A stretch of 64,000 bases of DNA, taken from contig NZ_VKDC01000018.1 of NCBI RefSeq assembly GCF_007097395.1, forward strand, positions 125,036 to 189,035, given 5' to 3'. Source of the stretch: Fulvivirga sp. M361 (lineage in GTDB: Bacteria; Bacteroidota; Bacteroidia; Cytophagales; Cyclobacteriaceae). The position numbers and the translations under genes were made by a program. The notes below the pieces were generated by a model. That model was not told the origin of the DNA and searched no databases. It was given only the letters and a program-made list of their open reading frames with translations. Positions 51,794-64,000 of this stretch are shown here, piece after piece. The number at the start of each line of letters is the position of its first letter. Within the stretch, counting starts at the first letter, position 1.

Positions 51794-52555
51794 ATGGCAT
51801 TGTCTGTATTTTCATTAAAAGGAAAACTGGCGATTGTGACCGGTGGGGGTACTGGAATTGGTTTAGGCATTTCAAAAGCCTTCATCGAAGCTGGTGCGCG
51901 CGTGGTGATTACAGGTCGCCGCGAAAAAGTATTGAAAGAAGCAGTTGCTGAATTAGGAGAAGGGGCAAGGTATCTGGTAAATGATATTACCGATAAAGCA
52001 GGGATCCCGGCCCTGGTACAAGAGATAGAAAAGACCATTGGGCCGATAGAAATTTTGGTGAATAATGCTGGAATACACCACAAGGCAATGGCCCAGGAAA
52101 CCTCCGATGAGGTCTTCGAGAGCATCCTTCAGACCAATGTCATGAGTGTATTTGCACTTACACGTGAATGTGCCAAATACATGCTGGAAAGAAAAAGCGG
52201 TTCTATTCTGATGATTGGCTCCATGGCTGGTTTATTCGGCATTGACAAGGTAGTGGCTTACGGAACGTCTAAAACCGCTTTGACAGGATTAGTCAATGCA
52301 CTGGTAACAGAATATTCCACCAGCAATGTCCGTGTGAATGCTATTGCACCGGGCTGGATCGAATCCAATATGTTTTTGAATGCCATCAACCAGGACGAAA
52401 CACGCAAGCAACAAATCACTAACCGTATTGCCATGGACGGTTTCGGTCAAACCAGTGATATCGGTAATGCTGCTGTGTTTCTAAGTTCTGAAGCAGCGCG
52501 ATACATAACGGGAGTAGTATTACCGGTAGATGGTGGCGCAACCGTGAATTTTTAA
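51794..52555 (+). CDS. short-chain dehydrogenase/reductase
   Basis: The 253-residue classical SDR has the cofactor motif TGGGTGIG, NNAG, Ser in IGSMAG, and YGTSK for the catalytic Tyr/Lys, and ends GVVLPVDGGATVNF. ARVVITGRREK after the second strand leaves the cofactor preference (Arg residues) open, NADP possible. Two bases separate it from the dehydratase. It probably oxidises L-fucose to the lactone or 2-keto-3-deoxy-L-fuconate to the diketo acid. Confidence 0.82.
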   Translation: MALSVFSLKGKLAIVTGGGTGIGLGISKAFIEAGARVVITGRREKVLKEAVAELGEGARYLVNDITDKAGIPALVQEIEKTIGPIEILVNNAGIHHKAMAQETSDEVFESILQTNVMSVFALTRECAKYMLERKSGSILMIGSMAGLFGIDKVVAYGTSKTALTGLVNALVTEYSTSNVRVNAIAPGWIESNMFLNAINQDETRKQQITNRIAMDGFGQTSDIGNAAVFLSSEAARYITGVVLPVDGGATVNF

Positions 52556-52666
52556 TGGATGAACAGACCTTCTTATATCGGAAACTACACTATAAGCACC
52601 ATTGGATCGGAAATCAGGCAAGTTGGATAAAGAAATTGTTGAGCAAGATACCAGACTAAGCACACG

Positions 52667-53689
52667 ATGAAAGTAATAAGACTAAAAGAGCCGGGACTTT
52701 GGGAGACCTATTCGACAGATGAACCTGACAAAAATTTACAGGCAGGAGAAGCGCTTGTTAAGATAAATAAAATGGGAGTTTGCGGTACCGATCTGCACGC
52801 ATTCAAGGGTAACCAACCGTTCTTTGCTTATCCAAGAATACTAGGGCATGAATTAGCAGTGGAAGTATTGAAAACAGGAGCGGAGGTCACCCATGTGAAA
52901 GCGGGAGACAGGTGTTCTGTTGAACCTTATTATAATGTAAAAACAGGGCAGGCCGCCAGGAGAGGAAAAACAAATTGCGGAGATCATTTAAGAGTTTATG
53001 GCGTCCATGTAGACGGCGGGATGCAGGAAGTTATGAAGGTCCCGGCTGCGCTTCTGCATCCATCCAATAATTTGTCAGATGATCAACTGGCTATGATTGA
53101 ACCATTGGCAATTGGATGTCATGCGGTTGACCGGGCTGAGGTGAAGCATGACGATATCGTACTGGTGATAGGGGCGGGGCCTATCGGGTTAGGCACAATC
53201 CAGTTTGCACAATTGGCAGGAGCGCGGGTAATCGCAATGGACATTGATCCGGGCAAACTTAAAAAGGCACGGGAGATTACCCAGGTGAAAGATACTCTAC
53301 TCGCGTCGGACCATATCGAAGAAGATTTAATGCACCTTTTGGAAGGTGATTTACCCACCATCGTACTGGATGCAACAGGTAGTGCCCAATCCATGCTCAA
53401 TACGTTTAAGTATGTCTCGGCGGGGGGTACTATCGTTTTCATTGGACTATTTCAGGGAGATGTAGTTTTCAATGACCCTTATTTCCATAAAAAAGAATTG
53501 ACGCTAAAAGCCAGCCGTGCCGCACTAAGTACTGATTTCAGTCGGATCATCAGGCTGATAGAAGCAGGAAAAATAGATCCCGGGAGCTACATCACCCACC
53601 GGATGGATTTTAACGATGTGCCAGAGAAATTTAAGGACCTTTATGAATACGGAGGATCACTGATCAAAGCCATTATTGACTATCACTAA
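52667..53689 (+). CDS. zinc-type alcohol dehydrogenase, sugar metabolism
   Basis: The 340-residue medium-chain dehydrogenase has catalytic zinc ligands in GVCGTDLHAF, LGHELA and IEPLAIG, and the Rossmann motif VIGAGPIGLGTIQ with acidic MDIDP favouring NAD. The structural zinc loop has only one Cys (KTNCGDHLRVYG), so that site is lost; this occurs in some sorbitol-dehydrogenase relatives. It likely shares the fucose oxidation steps with the SDR. Confidence 0.82.
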   Translation: MKVIRLKEPGLWETYSTDEPDKNLQAGEALVKINKMGVCGTDLHAFKGNQPFFAYPRILGHELAVEVLKTGAEVTHVKAGDRCSVEPYYNVKTGQAARRGKTNCGDHLRVYGVHVDGGMQEVMKVPAALLHPSNNLSDDQLAMIEPLAIGCHAVDRAEVKHDDIVLVIGAGPIGLGTIQFAQLAGARVIAMDIDPGKLKKAREITQVKDTLLASDHIEEDLMHLLEGDLPTIVLDATGSAQSMLNTFKYVSAGGTIVFIGLFQGDVVFNDPYFHKKELTLKASRAALSTDFSRIIRLIEAGKIDPGSYITHRMDFNDVPEKFKDLYEYGGSLIKAIIDYH

Positions 53690-53739
53690 ACCTAACCTGA
53701 CCTCTTGAAACTGCTGTACATCATTAGGCCCGTTATACT

Positions 53740-55368
53740 ATGAATATTTCATTTCTTGACCTTACGATCATTGCTGTTTACCTGGTAGGTATCGTAGTCA
53801 TAGGTATTTGGGCCGGAGGTGGCTTCAAAAAGCAATCGTCTGACAAATACTTCCTGGCGGGAAGGTCGCTGGGATGGGGGGTTGTTGGCGCATCACTCTT
53901 TGCATCCAACATTTCAACGGTCCATATCGTTGGGTTTGCCGAGTCCGGTTTTACCTCCGGTTTGTCCGACGGAATATTCGAATGGATGGCCATTCCGTGT
54001 CTCATATTCCTGGGGATCTTTATTGCCCCGTTCTATTTTAGAAAAAAGATTGCTACCCTACCGGAATATTTCGAAAAAAGGTTCGACGGTTCCTCCAGGA
54101 CATTCATGGTCATATTTGCCATCTTAACAGCCCTGCTAATTCATATTGGCATAAGTTTATATGCAGGAGCTACCATTATGAAAGAGTTTTTTGGATTAGA
54201 CCAGTTTTGGGGTGTACTCCTGATCTCGTTTCTAACGGCTCTTTATACCATCCTTGGCGGTTTAAAAGCTGTCGCTATAACGGAAACCATTCAATCTGTG
54301 ATGCTTTTGGGGGGTAGCATTTTGATCACGGTTTTCGGACTGTATATGTTGCCTGAGGCCGGCATTGGTAGTTTTGAAGATTTTAAAGCGGCCATTAAGC
54401 CCGGAAGTTTGTCCATGCTGCGTAGTGATGCAGTAGTAAAAGAAACCGGTGGAATTGCCTGGTATGCTGTACTTTTAGGTTACCCCGTTTTGGGTATTTG
54501 GTACTGGTTTACCGACCAGACCATCGTTCAACGTGCCCTGGGCTCAAAATCGGAAAACGATGCCCGAATCGGTCCGATGTTCACCGCGGTTTTAAAACTG
54601 GCACCGGTATTTTTTATGTTGCTTCCCGGCTTGATCGCCTACATCCTTTTCAAAGACACCATAGATGCTTCCGGTACCGGACAGACCTATTCCATTTTAG
54701 TAAGTAAAGTACTGCCCACCGGCTTGATAGGCATTGTCATTGCCTCTTTACTGGCTGCTTTAATGAGTTCAGTAGCTGCGGCCTTAAACAGTACTTCAAC
54801 ACTTGTTTCAATAGACATCATAAAACGGTTGAACCCGGATACAAAAGACAATAAGTTAGTTTATATCGGTAGAATTACCGCTTTTGCAGTCATGGTTATC
54901 TCCATCCTGTTTTCATTGGTGGCAGGTGCCAAAGGTGGTTCTATTATCACTATTGTAAATTCTATCGGTTCCAGTATTGCACCTTCCATTTCAGCCGTTT
55001 TTATATTAGGCTATTTTTGGAAACGGGGTACAAAAGAAGCCGCAAAGATAACGTTTGCCTTTGGACTATTGATAGGCGGGCTTATGTTTGGATTTGATTT
55101 TCCTGATGCGGAAGGCATGAAACTTATCACAGATTCCTGGGGCATCCCTTTTATGATGCAAGCGTGGTGGGCTTTTGTAATTTGCTGTTCTATCTTTATC
55201 CTGGTAAGTTATTTAACGCCACAACCCACCACAGAACAACAAGGCTACACCTTCTCATCATCAGCATATTTCACAAAAGTTAAAAGCGCTCTCGATTACC
55301 GCATCCTTGGGAGTGCGGTTCTGTTACTCTTAATCCTGCTTTGGTTTATCATTGAAGTAATGGCATGA
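53740..55368 (+). CDS. sodium/solute symporter (SSS family), sugar uptake
   Basis: The 542-residue protein has about 14 transmembrane helices and SSS signatures (DKYFLAGRSLGWGVVGASLFASNIST, GFAESGFTSGLSDGIFEW, LGGLKAVAITE, WYWFTDQTIVQRALGSKSENDAR). The family imports sugars with sodium across the inner membrane. In this operon fucose is the likely cargo. It ends 4 bp before the mutarotase-like gene. Confidence 0.88.
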   Translation: MNISFLDLTIIAVYLVGIVVIGIWAGGGFKKQSSDKYFLAGRSLGWGVVGASLFASNISTVHIVGFAESGFTSGLSDGIFEWMAIPCLIFLGIFIAPFYFRKKIATLPEYFEKRFDGSSRTFMVIFAILTALLIHIGISLYAGATIMKEFFGLDQFWGVLLISFLTALYTILGGLKAVAITETIQSVMLLGGSILITVFGLYMLPEAGIGSFEDFKAAIKPGSLSMLRSDAVVKETGGIAWYAVLLGYPVLGIWYWFTDQTIVQRALGSKSENDARIGPMFTAVLKLAPVFFMLLPGLIAYILFKDTIDASGTGQTYSILVSKVLPTGLIGIVIASLLAALMSSVAAALNSTSTLVSIDIIKRLNPDTKDNKLVYIGRITAFAVMVISILFSLVAGAKGGSIITIVNSIGSSIAPSISAVFILGYFWKRGTKEAAKITFAFGLLIGGLMFGFDFPDAEGMKLITDSWGIPFMMQAWWAFVICCSIFILVSYLTPQPTTEQQGYTFSSSAYFTKVKSALDYRILGSAVLLLLILLWFIIEVMA

Positions 55369-55372
55369 TACT

Positions 55373-56164
55373 ATGAGAACACTGAAACACATCCTCTTAT
55401 TTTTAATCCTTGCATGTATTGGTTGTAAAAACCAAACACAAGAGTCTTCAAATACTACATCTGAAAATAAGGGAGTTATTGAAAATCAATTTCGTCGCTT
55501 TACCTTTTTTATCCAATCTCAAAATAAGGAATTACCCAAATTGTTTCAATCTGATTCATGGGTTAAACTGAAAGTCATGGAAGGTATTCATGAGATAAAT
55601 GTCTACCAAAAAGAAAGTGACTATTTCCTGGTTTTTGATGTTGACATTTCATTTAACAGCAAGAAGTTGATGGGTATGCTTAAGGGATCCGAAGGCTTTT
55701 TGTCTTTTGAAAACAGCCTGAGCGCCCTGGGAGTGGTATTTCCAAAACACGACCAGGCATTGGAACGCATTTACAAACTGGATCAGAAAGTGAGTTACAA
55801 ACCCGTTGAGGGACAACTAAAAACTACCGTTAAACCTTATAAACGTTTCGTATGGACATTGCTGCTGGAAGAAGACCCGGAGTTAATTGCCGAGTATAAA
55901 AAAGTACATGGTATTGGTCAGGCATGGCCTGAAATTACCGCAAACATGAAATCTGTGGGCGTTAAAGACATGGAGATCTATATACACAAGGAACAGGTCG
56001 TTTTAATCATGGATACGAAACCCGGTTTCAATTTGGAAGAAGTTGGTCCAAAATGGCAAAAGCTGCCTCGTGAAGAAGAATGGCAGGCTTATGTAGCCAA
56101 ATTTCAAAGAACAGACCCTGAAAGTTCCATTCAGGAGAAATGGAAAGATATGATAGTACTTTAA
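55373..56164 (+). CDS. lipoprotein with two RhaM-type mutarotase domains
   Basis: The 263-residue protein has lipobox Cys (LILACIGCKNQ) and two copies of an L-rhamnose/L-fucose mutarotase-like alpha/beta domain. The first, at about 35-140, is diverged (FTFFIQSQNKELPKLFQ, IHEINVYQKESDYFLVFDV). The second, at about 155-260, is closer to the family (RFVWTLLLEEDPELIAEYKKVHG, WPEITANMKSVGVKDMEIYI). Family members are usually single-domain cytoplasmic proteins; a secreted lipid-anchored tandem form would interconvert anomers before uptake. Operon position next to the symporter supports that. Confidence 0.72.
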   Translation: MRTLKHILLFLILACIGCKNQTQESSNTTSENKGVIENQFRRFTFFIQSQNKELPKLFQSDSWVKLKVMEGIHEINVYQKESDYFLVFDVDISFNSKKLMGMLKGSEGFLSFENSLSALGVVFPKHDQALERIYKLDQKVSYKPVEGQLKTTVKPYKRFVWTLLLEEDPELIAEYKKVHGIGQAWPEITANMKSVGVKDMEIYIHKEQVVLIMDTKPGFNLEEVGPKWQKLPREEEWQAYVAKFQRTDPESSIQEKWKDMIVL

Positions 56165-56193
56165 AACCATAACAATAAAACCAAACTGGAACA

Positions 56194-57690
56194 ATGAACA
56201 AAATCGTAATTGTGATTGTATGGCTGATAGTTTTAAATTTTAGTCAAAATAGTTATTCTCAAAAATCTCAAAAAAAATATGAACCCAACTGGGAATCATT
56301 ATCACAGTATGAATGCCCGGAGTGGTTCCAGGATGCTAAGTTTGGTATTTATGCACATTGGGGTGTCTATTCCACTGCCAAATGCCCGGGAACCCCGGAC
56401 TGGTATGGTCATAATATGTATGTAGAAGGGCATCCAAACAATACATTTCATTTGGAAACCTATGGGCCGCTGGACAAATTCGGTTATAAGGACATGGTTC
56501 CACTTTTTACGGCGCCTAAATTTGATGCCGATGAATGGGCCGATCTATTTGTTGAGGCAGGAGCCCGTTTTGCAGGACCGGTTGGAGAGCATGCTGACGG
56601 TTTCGCTATGTGGGACTCAAAAGTAAACCCCTGGAATTCGGTAAAGAAAGGTCCAAAACGTGATATTGTCGCTGAGATGGAAAAAGCCATCCGTAAGCGC
56701 GGATTAAAATATGTAGTGAGTTTACACCATTCGTGGCTTTGGGGCTGGTTTCCAACCTGGCAGAAAGGCACCGATTGTTACGACCCTGCCAATGCAGTGC
56801 TGTATGGAGAAAAAGTACCTGAAACAGCGTGGAGAATGCAAAGCTCTGAAAACTATTACAAAGTCGACCCGATGCCAAGTGCCGGGTTCGAACGTGTTTG
56901 GCTCGAAAAAGTGAAAGAGGTAGTTGACGGCTATTCTCCCGACTTGCTTTGGTTTGACAATCGTGTACAAATACTTTCGGAAGAGGTGCGCCAAAAAATG
57001 ATGGCCTATGCATACAATCATGCTGTTGAAATTGAACAGGATTTTGTGCTTACGTTTAAACGTCCGGATTTTCCGTTAGGGACAGGAACTGTTGACCTGG
57101 AACGTGCTCGTATGCCTGAAATATATCCGGAGCCCTGGTTAACTGATAATTCCGTATCTCGTACCTCCTGGACCTGGTCGACAGACCTGGAATGCTATAC
57201 GGAAAACCGCCTGATTGATGACCTTGTAGACATTGTCAGTAAGAATGGATGCCTGTTGCTAAATGTTGCACCACACCCTGACGGGTATATCCCGGAGGAG
57301 CAGAAACAACGTTTGAGAGCCATGGGAAAATGGCTAAGGCTCAACGGAGAAGCTATTTACGAAAGTCGTCCCTGGTTAATCTACGGTGAAGGCCCGACCA
57401 AAACGAAAACAGGCCATTTGGCCGATCAAAAGTTCCATGGTTTCAGCGATGAAGATATCCGTTTCACCACCCGCGACGGACAATTGTACGCTATTGCTTT
57501 AGGATGGCCTGAGTCAGGCATTCTTCCTATTAAATCATTGAGCTCTTCGCTGTACAATGGTAAAATAGAAAAGGTTGAATTAATAGGTCATAAATCCAAA
57601 TTAGCATGGGAGCAGAAGGTCACTGCATTAGAAATTCAGTTACCTGACAATAAGCCCTGTGAACATGCATTTGTGTTTAAAATCAATTAA
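56194..57690 (+). CDS. GH29 alpha-L-fucosidase
   Basis: The 498-residue secreted enzyme has a cleavable signal ([16 protein letters not shown]). GH29 features: [52 protein letters not shown] with the nucleophile Asp, and [19 protein letters not shown]-terminal beta-sandwich follows. It is the middle of three GH29 genes in the window and is in the fucose operon. It releases terminal fucose; linkage specificity cannot be read. Confidence 0.9.
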   Translation: MNKIVIVIVWLIVLNFSQNSYSQKSQKKYEPNWESLSQYECPEWFQDAKFGIYAHWGVYSTAKCPGTPDWYGHNMYVEGHPNNTFHLETYGPLDKFGYKDMVPLFTAPKFDADEWADLFVEAGARFAGPVGEHADGFAMWDSKVNPWNSVKKGPKRDIVAEMEKAIRKRGLKYVVSLHHSWLWGWFPTWQKGTDCYDPANAVLYGEKVPETAWRMQSSENYYKVDPMPSAGFERVWLEKVKEVVDGYSPDLLWFDNRVQILSEEVRQKMMAYAYNHAVEIEQDFVLTFKRPDFPLGTGTVDLERARMPEIYPEPWLTDNSVSRTSWTWSTDLECYTENRLIDDLVDIVSKNGCLLLNVAPHPDGYIPEEQKQRLRAMGKWLRLNGEAIYESRPWLIYGEGPTKTKTGHLADQKFHGFSDEDIRFTTRDGQLYAIALGWPESGILPIKSLSSSLYNGKIEKVELIGHKSKLAWEQKVTALEIQLPDNKPCEHAFVFKIN

Positions 57691-57725
57691 GAAATAATTT
57701 CTAAACTGATATAAGAACAAACTTT

Positions 57726-58247
57726 TTGCTTAAGATCAATATGCCAGAGAACACACCTCTATCTCAACACAAAGATATCCCATTGTATAATACAGAAACA
57801 TGGATGTACGAAGATTTTCAAATTGGTCAGAAAGATCGATCCATAAGTCGGACGATCTCAGAAGGAGAAGCCATGCTTTTTAATGGATTGGTGTTAGACA
57901 TGCATCCCTATGTAGGTGATCAGGTCTTCGCTGAAAAAGAAGGGCTTTTCGGAAAAAGGTTGGTGGCAGGAGCAATGGTATTTGCGCTCGGATTAGGCCT
58001 GATGGCCAACAACAATGTAAATACGTTTAGTTATGGCTATGACAAACTGCGCTTTATAAAACCTGTTTTCATTGATGACACAATTTATACTGTGCGCACG
58101 CATTTGAATAAAACACCAAAATACGATGAAATGGGCCTTATTACAGTGAGTTATGAGGTATATAAGCAACCAGGAGAATTGGTATTGTATTGTGAACACT
58201 TACAAACGGTAAAGTATCGAAATGCAGAAAACTTCAAAAACGGTTGA
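57726..58247 (+). CDS. MaoC-like hydratase/dehydratase domain protein
   Basis: The 173-residue protein has a hot-dog MaoC fold pattern: [63 protein letters not shown]. It would hydrate or dehydrate an enoyl-CoA or keto-acid intermediate in the cytoplasm. Its place between two fucosidase genes suggests a step in further breakdown of the deoxy sugar acid, although MaoC proteins are not part of the standard fuconate route. Confidence 0.75.
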   Translation: MLKINMPENTPLSQHKDIPLYNTETWMYEDFQIGQKDRSISRTISEGEAMLFNGLVLDMHPYVGDQVFAEKEGLFGKRLVAGAMVFALGLGLMANNNVNTFSYGYDKLRFIKPVFIDDTIYTVRTHLNKTPKYDEMGLITVSYEVYKQPGELVLYCEHLQTVKYRNAENFKNG

Positions 58248-58306
58248 ACCAGATAACGAAGGCTATTTAAACCCTTAACGTGAGTAAACCTTTATTAAAA
58301 TTAACG

Positions 58307-59812
58307 ATGAGAGCCATAAATTTAATAGTCATTTGTGTTCTTGTCTCCTGTACCTCTCAAAAGCAGCAGGAGACTACTTTTAAGTTTGAAGAAAACTGGG
58401 AAAGCTTAAAGAACTACGAAATTCCACAGTGGATGAAAGATGCCAAATTTGGGATTTTCATTCATTGGGGTCCAAACTCCGTTGCAGAATTACACACCGA
58501 TTGGTACCCGCGTTGGATGTACCTTGATTCAGGACATGTTAACCATACGACAGGAAAAAAGGTGAATGACGTCCCTCACCCCGCGTCTGTTTACCACAAA
58601 GAAAAATTCGGTAACCCCAAAGATTTTGGTTACAAAGACTTAATTCCCATGTGGACAATGGAAAACTTCGACCCGAAAGCCTGGGTGGATCTTTTCAAGA
58701 AAGCAGGAGCACAGTATGTGGTGCCGGTGGCTGAACATCATGATGGGTATGCACTTTATGAGTCAAGCATCACACCGTACAATGCGAAGGCCATGGGGCC
58801 TGAACGGGATGTCTTTAAAGAACTTACTGACGAAATTAAAAAACAAGGCTTAATTTGTGGAGCAAGTTCGCATTTAGCTTTTAATTGGAACTACTATACT
58901 CAAAAACCCCATTTTGATACCGGAGATCCACAATATGCAGATTTATATGCTCCTCCGCATGAGCCTTACACTCCTGCAAGTGCAGCGTGGTTAGCCGATA
59001 CCTGGTGGCCGCGGACAAAGGAGATCATAGATAAATACCAACCCGATATTTTATGGTTTGATTTTTACCTGGATCGTCCGGAATTCGCTCCTTATCATAA
59101 GAAATTAGCAGCTTACTACTACAACTCCGGTCTCAGAAGAAATAAAACAGTTGTGCTTCAAACTAAAAACTTAAACTATGAATCCTTCAAAGAAGGTACG
59201 CATATGCTGGATCTGGAGCGTAGTAAAATGGACTCTCTAAGAAGTGAATACTGGCAAACAGACACATCCATTGGCAAAAATTCATGGTATTATGCCAAAA
59301 ACTGGATCCCAAAGTCGGCCGGTGAACTGATCACTGATCTGGTGGACATTGTAAGTAAAAATGGATGTCTCCTGCTCAATATTGGCCCGAAAAAAGACGG
59401 TACCATTCCAAAAGACCAGCAAAAAACACTTTTGGACATAGGGAAGTGGTTAGACATCAACGGAGAAGCCATATATGGCTCACGTTACTGGGAGGTGTAT
59501 GGGGAAGGCCCCACCAAAACCAATACAGGTCACCTCTCTGAAAATAAAAACAAACGCTTTACTTCTGAAGACATCCGCTTTACCACCAAAGACAACATGC
59601 TCTATGTATTTGCCCTGGTCCCTTCGGAGGAAGTAATTGAGATCAAATACCTCAATACCTCCCATATTGATATAAAATCCATAGCGCTGTTGGGTCACAA
59701 TGAAGCAATGACATTTGAACAAACAGAAGAAAAGCTGACCATACAGGTCCCCCAAGCCTCCGGTTTGGAGCATACACTGGTTTTCAAAATAATACCCAAT
59801 GGGGTTTTATGA
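58307..59812 (+). CDS. GH29 alpha-L-fucosidase lipoprotein
   Basis: ATG 58307 gives a lipoprotein signal (RAINLIVICVLVSCTSQ); the frame is open to GTG 58280. GH29 motifs: IPQWMKDAKFGIFIHWGPNS, GAQYVVPVAEHHDGYALYES with the conserved HHDG, YQPDILWFDFYLDRP with the nucleophile Asp, and [17 protein letters not shown]. At about 500 residues it is a full-length family member. The HEHHDG form and this adjacency to the GH2 gene suggest joint action on a fucosylated galactose-containing glycan. Confidence 0.9.
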   Translation: MRAINLIVICVLVSCTSQKQQETTFKFEENWESLKNYEIPQWMKDAKFGIFIHWGPNSVAELHTDWYPRWMYLDSGHVNHTTGKKVNDVPHPASVYHKEKFGNPKDFGYKDLIPMWTMENFDPKAWVDLFKKAGAQYVVPVAEHHDGYALYESSITPYNAKAMGPERDVFKELTDEIKKQGLICGASSHLAFNWNYYTQKPHFDTGDPQYADLYAPPHEPYTPASAAWLADTWWPRTKEIIDKYQPDILWFDFYLDRPEFAPYHKKLAAYYYNSGLRRNKTVVLQTKNLNYESFKEGTHMLDLERSKMDSLRSEYWQTDTSIGKNSWYYAKNWIPKSAGELITDLVDIVSKNGCLLLNIGPKKDGTIPKDQQKTLLDIGKWLDINGEAIYGSRYWEVYGEGPTKTNTGHLSENKNKRFTSEDIRFTTKDNMLYVFALVPSEEVIEIKYLNTSHIDIKSIALLGHNEAMTFEQTEEKLTIQVPQASGLEHTLVFKIIPNGVL

Positions 59813-59851
59813 TGCAAGTCATGTGAGATTGAATGAAATTATGATATATAA

Positions 59852-63070
<3,219 letters not shown>

Positions 63071-63250
63071 ATCTTGAAAGTGTAGCGCTGCTTAACACAA
63101 CGCTTGAAAACTACCCTTTGCATAGATTTACCTTAACCCCTCCCATGTCGGGATATTACAAGCATTTGCCGGATTTGTGGCATAAGAACGTAGTGTTGAT
63201 CTTTACTTTTGGTCGAAAGTATAATTTGATAATCTATTGTTATAATCCTT

Positions 63251-63892
63251 ATGGATATCCTGAAGAAGATCTCACTTATTTTTTTAGTCTCATTGGCCGT
63301 TTGGAGTTGTGGTGAAGACGATGAGCCCACTGCAGATAATGATGACAATTCACAGCGCTCGTTTGCTGATGCACAAGCTCAGTATGAGGTGTTGAGAGAG
63401 GGTTTCACACTAGGACTCACGAGAAAGGCCGGATTCCCCCAAAGTGGCGTCATGATCTATAAAGGAATGCATACGGGGGAGTTTTTTAAAGGAAATACCA
63501 CCTCTGACACTAAATTGGATTACTTCGCCGATGTAGAATTTACGCTGGATTTCGAAGCCCAGACATTTACCGGCCAGCTGGTAAATTTCACCACCAATCT
63601 TGAAGGATTTGAGAATCCCGAAGGAACACTCAATGTTAGTGGATCTATCCGTGGCCCGGATGATCTGGGAGGAGATGAGTTCGGCCTTCGTTTCAGAGTA
63701 CAGGAAGGGGAATTGACACAGGATGGCAGAACGGCCAATTTCGATGCATTTACGAATAGTAAAGGAAGGTTCCTTGGCGATACAGGGCAATCTGTTAACA
63801 TCCGGATATCGTCCGTTTTTAACTGGACCGAAGGCCCGGATGAAGGAACTACCTCCGGGACGGTAGGGTTTATGCATGCGAACCGGGAATGA
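63251..63892 (+). CDS. small lipoprotein, transferrin-binding-like beta-barrel domain
   Basis: The 213-residue protein has lipobox Cys (LAVWSCGEDDEP). The body has strands DVEFTLDFEAQTFTGQLVNF, GTLNVSGSIRG, ANFDAFTNSKGRFLGDTG and TSGTVGFMHANRE, the pattern of the eight-strand barrel lobe of TbpB-like lipoproteins and many outer-membrane surface lipoproteins. The ligand is unknown. It may belong to the end of the fucose locus, but a 180-bp gap separates it. Confidence 0.65.
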   Translation: MDILKKISLIFLVSLAVWSCGEDDEPTADNDDNSQRSFADAQAQYEVLREGFTLGLTRKAGFPQSGVMIYKGMHTGEFFKGNTTSDTKLDYFADVEFTLDFEAQTFTGQLVNFTTNLEGFENPEGTLNVSGSIRGPDDLGGDEFGLRFRVQEGELTQDGRTANFDAFTNSKGRFLGDTGQSVNIRISSVFNWTEGPDEGTTSGTVGFMHANRE

Positions 63893-64000
63893 GGTAGCTC
63901 ATCCGAAACATGTACTTTCCTCAACTCAGAAGCACCGACATTTCATTTAGCAAACATTCGTTCCCGCATTGATCAGTTTTTTGGTCTTTTGTTATCCTGC

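Noticed and set aside
53740-55368. Alternative call as proline or iodide symporter
   Set aside because: SSS signatures alone do not fix the substrate; operon context favours a sugar.

Overview
The window looks like chromosome of a Bacteroidota member, probably a Cytophagales/Fulvivirga-like marine or soil gliding bacterium. The grounds are a type IX secretion (T9SS) sorting domain on a PKD protein, many lipoproteins with an aspartate-rich stretch after the lipobox Cys, TAnnTTTG-type -7 promoter boxes, Bacteroidetes-style RHS repeats, a CarboxypepD_reg/TonB receptor and a large bacterial alpha-2-macroglobulin. Moderate GC and weak Shine-Dalgarno signals agree. No rRNA, tRNA, CRISPR array or intact insertion sequence was seen.

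Layout. (1) 1-3460: the 3' part of an RHS polymorphic toxin with LysM and a C-terminal toxin-like domain, a translationally coupled lipoprotein (likely immunity), then a frameshifted orphan RHS fragment that shares a 71-bp exact repeat with the main gene. (2) 3605-7571: two tandem cadherin/PKD/BspA-repeat lipoproteins. (3) 7677-8010: the decayed second copy of a junction found intact near 14.2-14.5 kb. (4) 8165-12930: a putative zinc-uptake operon (TonB receptor, DUF4625-like lipoprotein, AztD-like propeller) with three near-identical TGCAACA-n-TGTTGCA operators lying on the promoters. (5) 13154-20137: the most unusual region, a compact RiPP-like cassette. On the minus strand it reads 58-residue Ser/Cys precursor, hairpin, GH57-like protein, 613-residue peptide-maturation-like protein with a DUF1611-type P-loop domain, ABC exporter and a miniature HlyD-like adaptor. 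A convergent gene encodes a subtilisin-fold protein without a visible catalytic triad, with a Cys-rich knuckle at its C-terminus.

(6) 20774-24179: a lipoprotein, outer-membrane barrel and S41 peptidase set. (7) 24518-33130: T9SS cargo, a GAF protein, an HNH/McrA-like restriction nuclease and small envelope proteins. (8) 33404-39876: a 2042-residue alpha-2-macroglobulin with a thioester motif, overlapping a GIY-YIG-like protein. (9) 40313-44949: a GH29 fucosidase, then a LytTR regulator and a TPR histidine kinase split by a 9-A homopolymer frameshift. (10) 45235-49448: a seven-gene module of unknown purpose with an L,D-transpeptidase-like lysin, two DUF2589 proteins, an M35-type metallopeptidase and a membrane protein.

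(11) 49690-63892: a fucose/fucoside catabolism locus. An AraC regulator is divergent from an enolase-superfamily dehydratase, SDR, zinc-type dehydrogenase, sodium/sugar symporter, tandem RhaM-type mutarotase lipoprotein, two GH29 fucosidases, a MaoC protein, a LacZ-type GH2 and a small lipoprotein. These would release L-fucose and galactose outside the cytoplasm, equilibrate anomers, import the sugar with sodium and oxidise it by the non-phosphorylated fuconate route. No SusC/SusD pair is present. All functions are inferred from sequence reading only; no database search was run.
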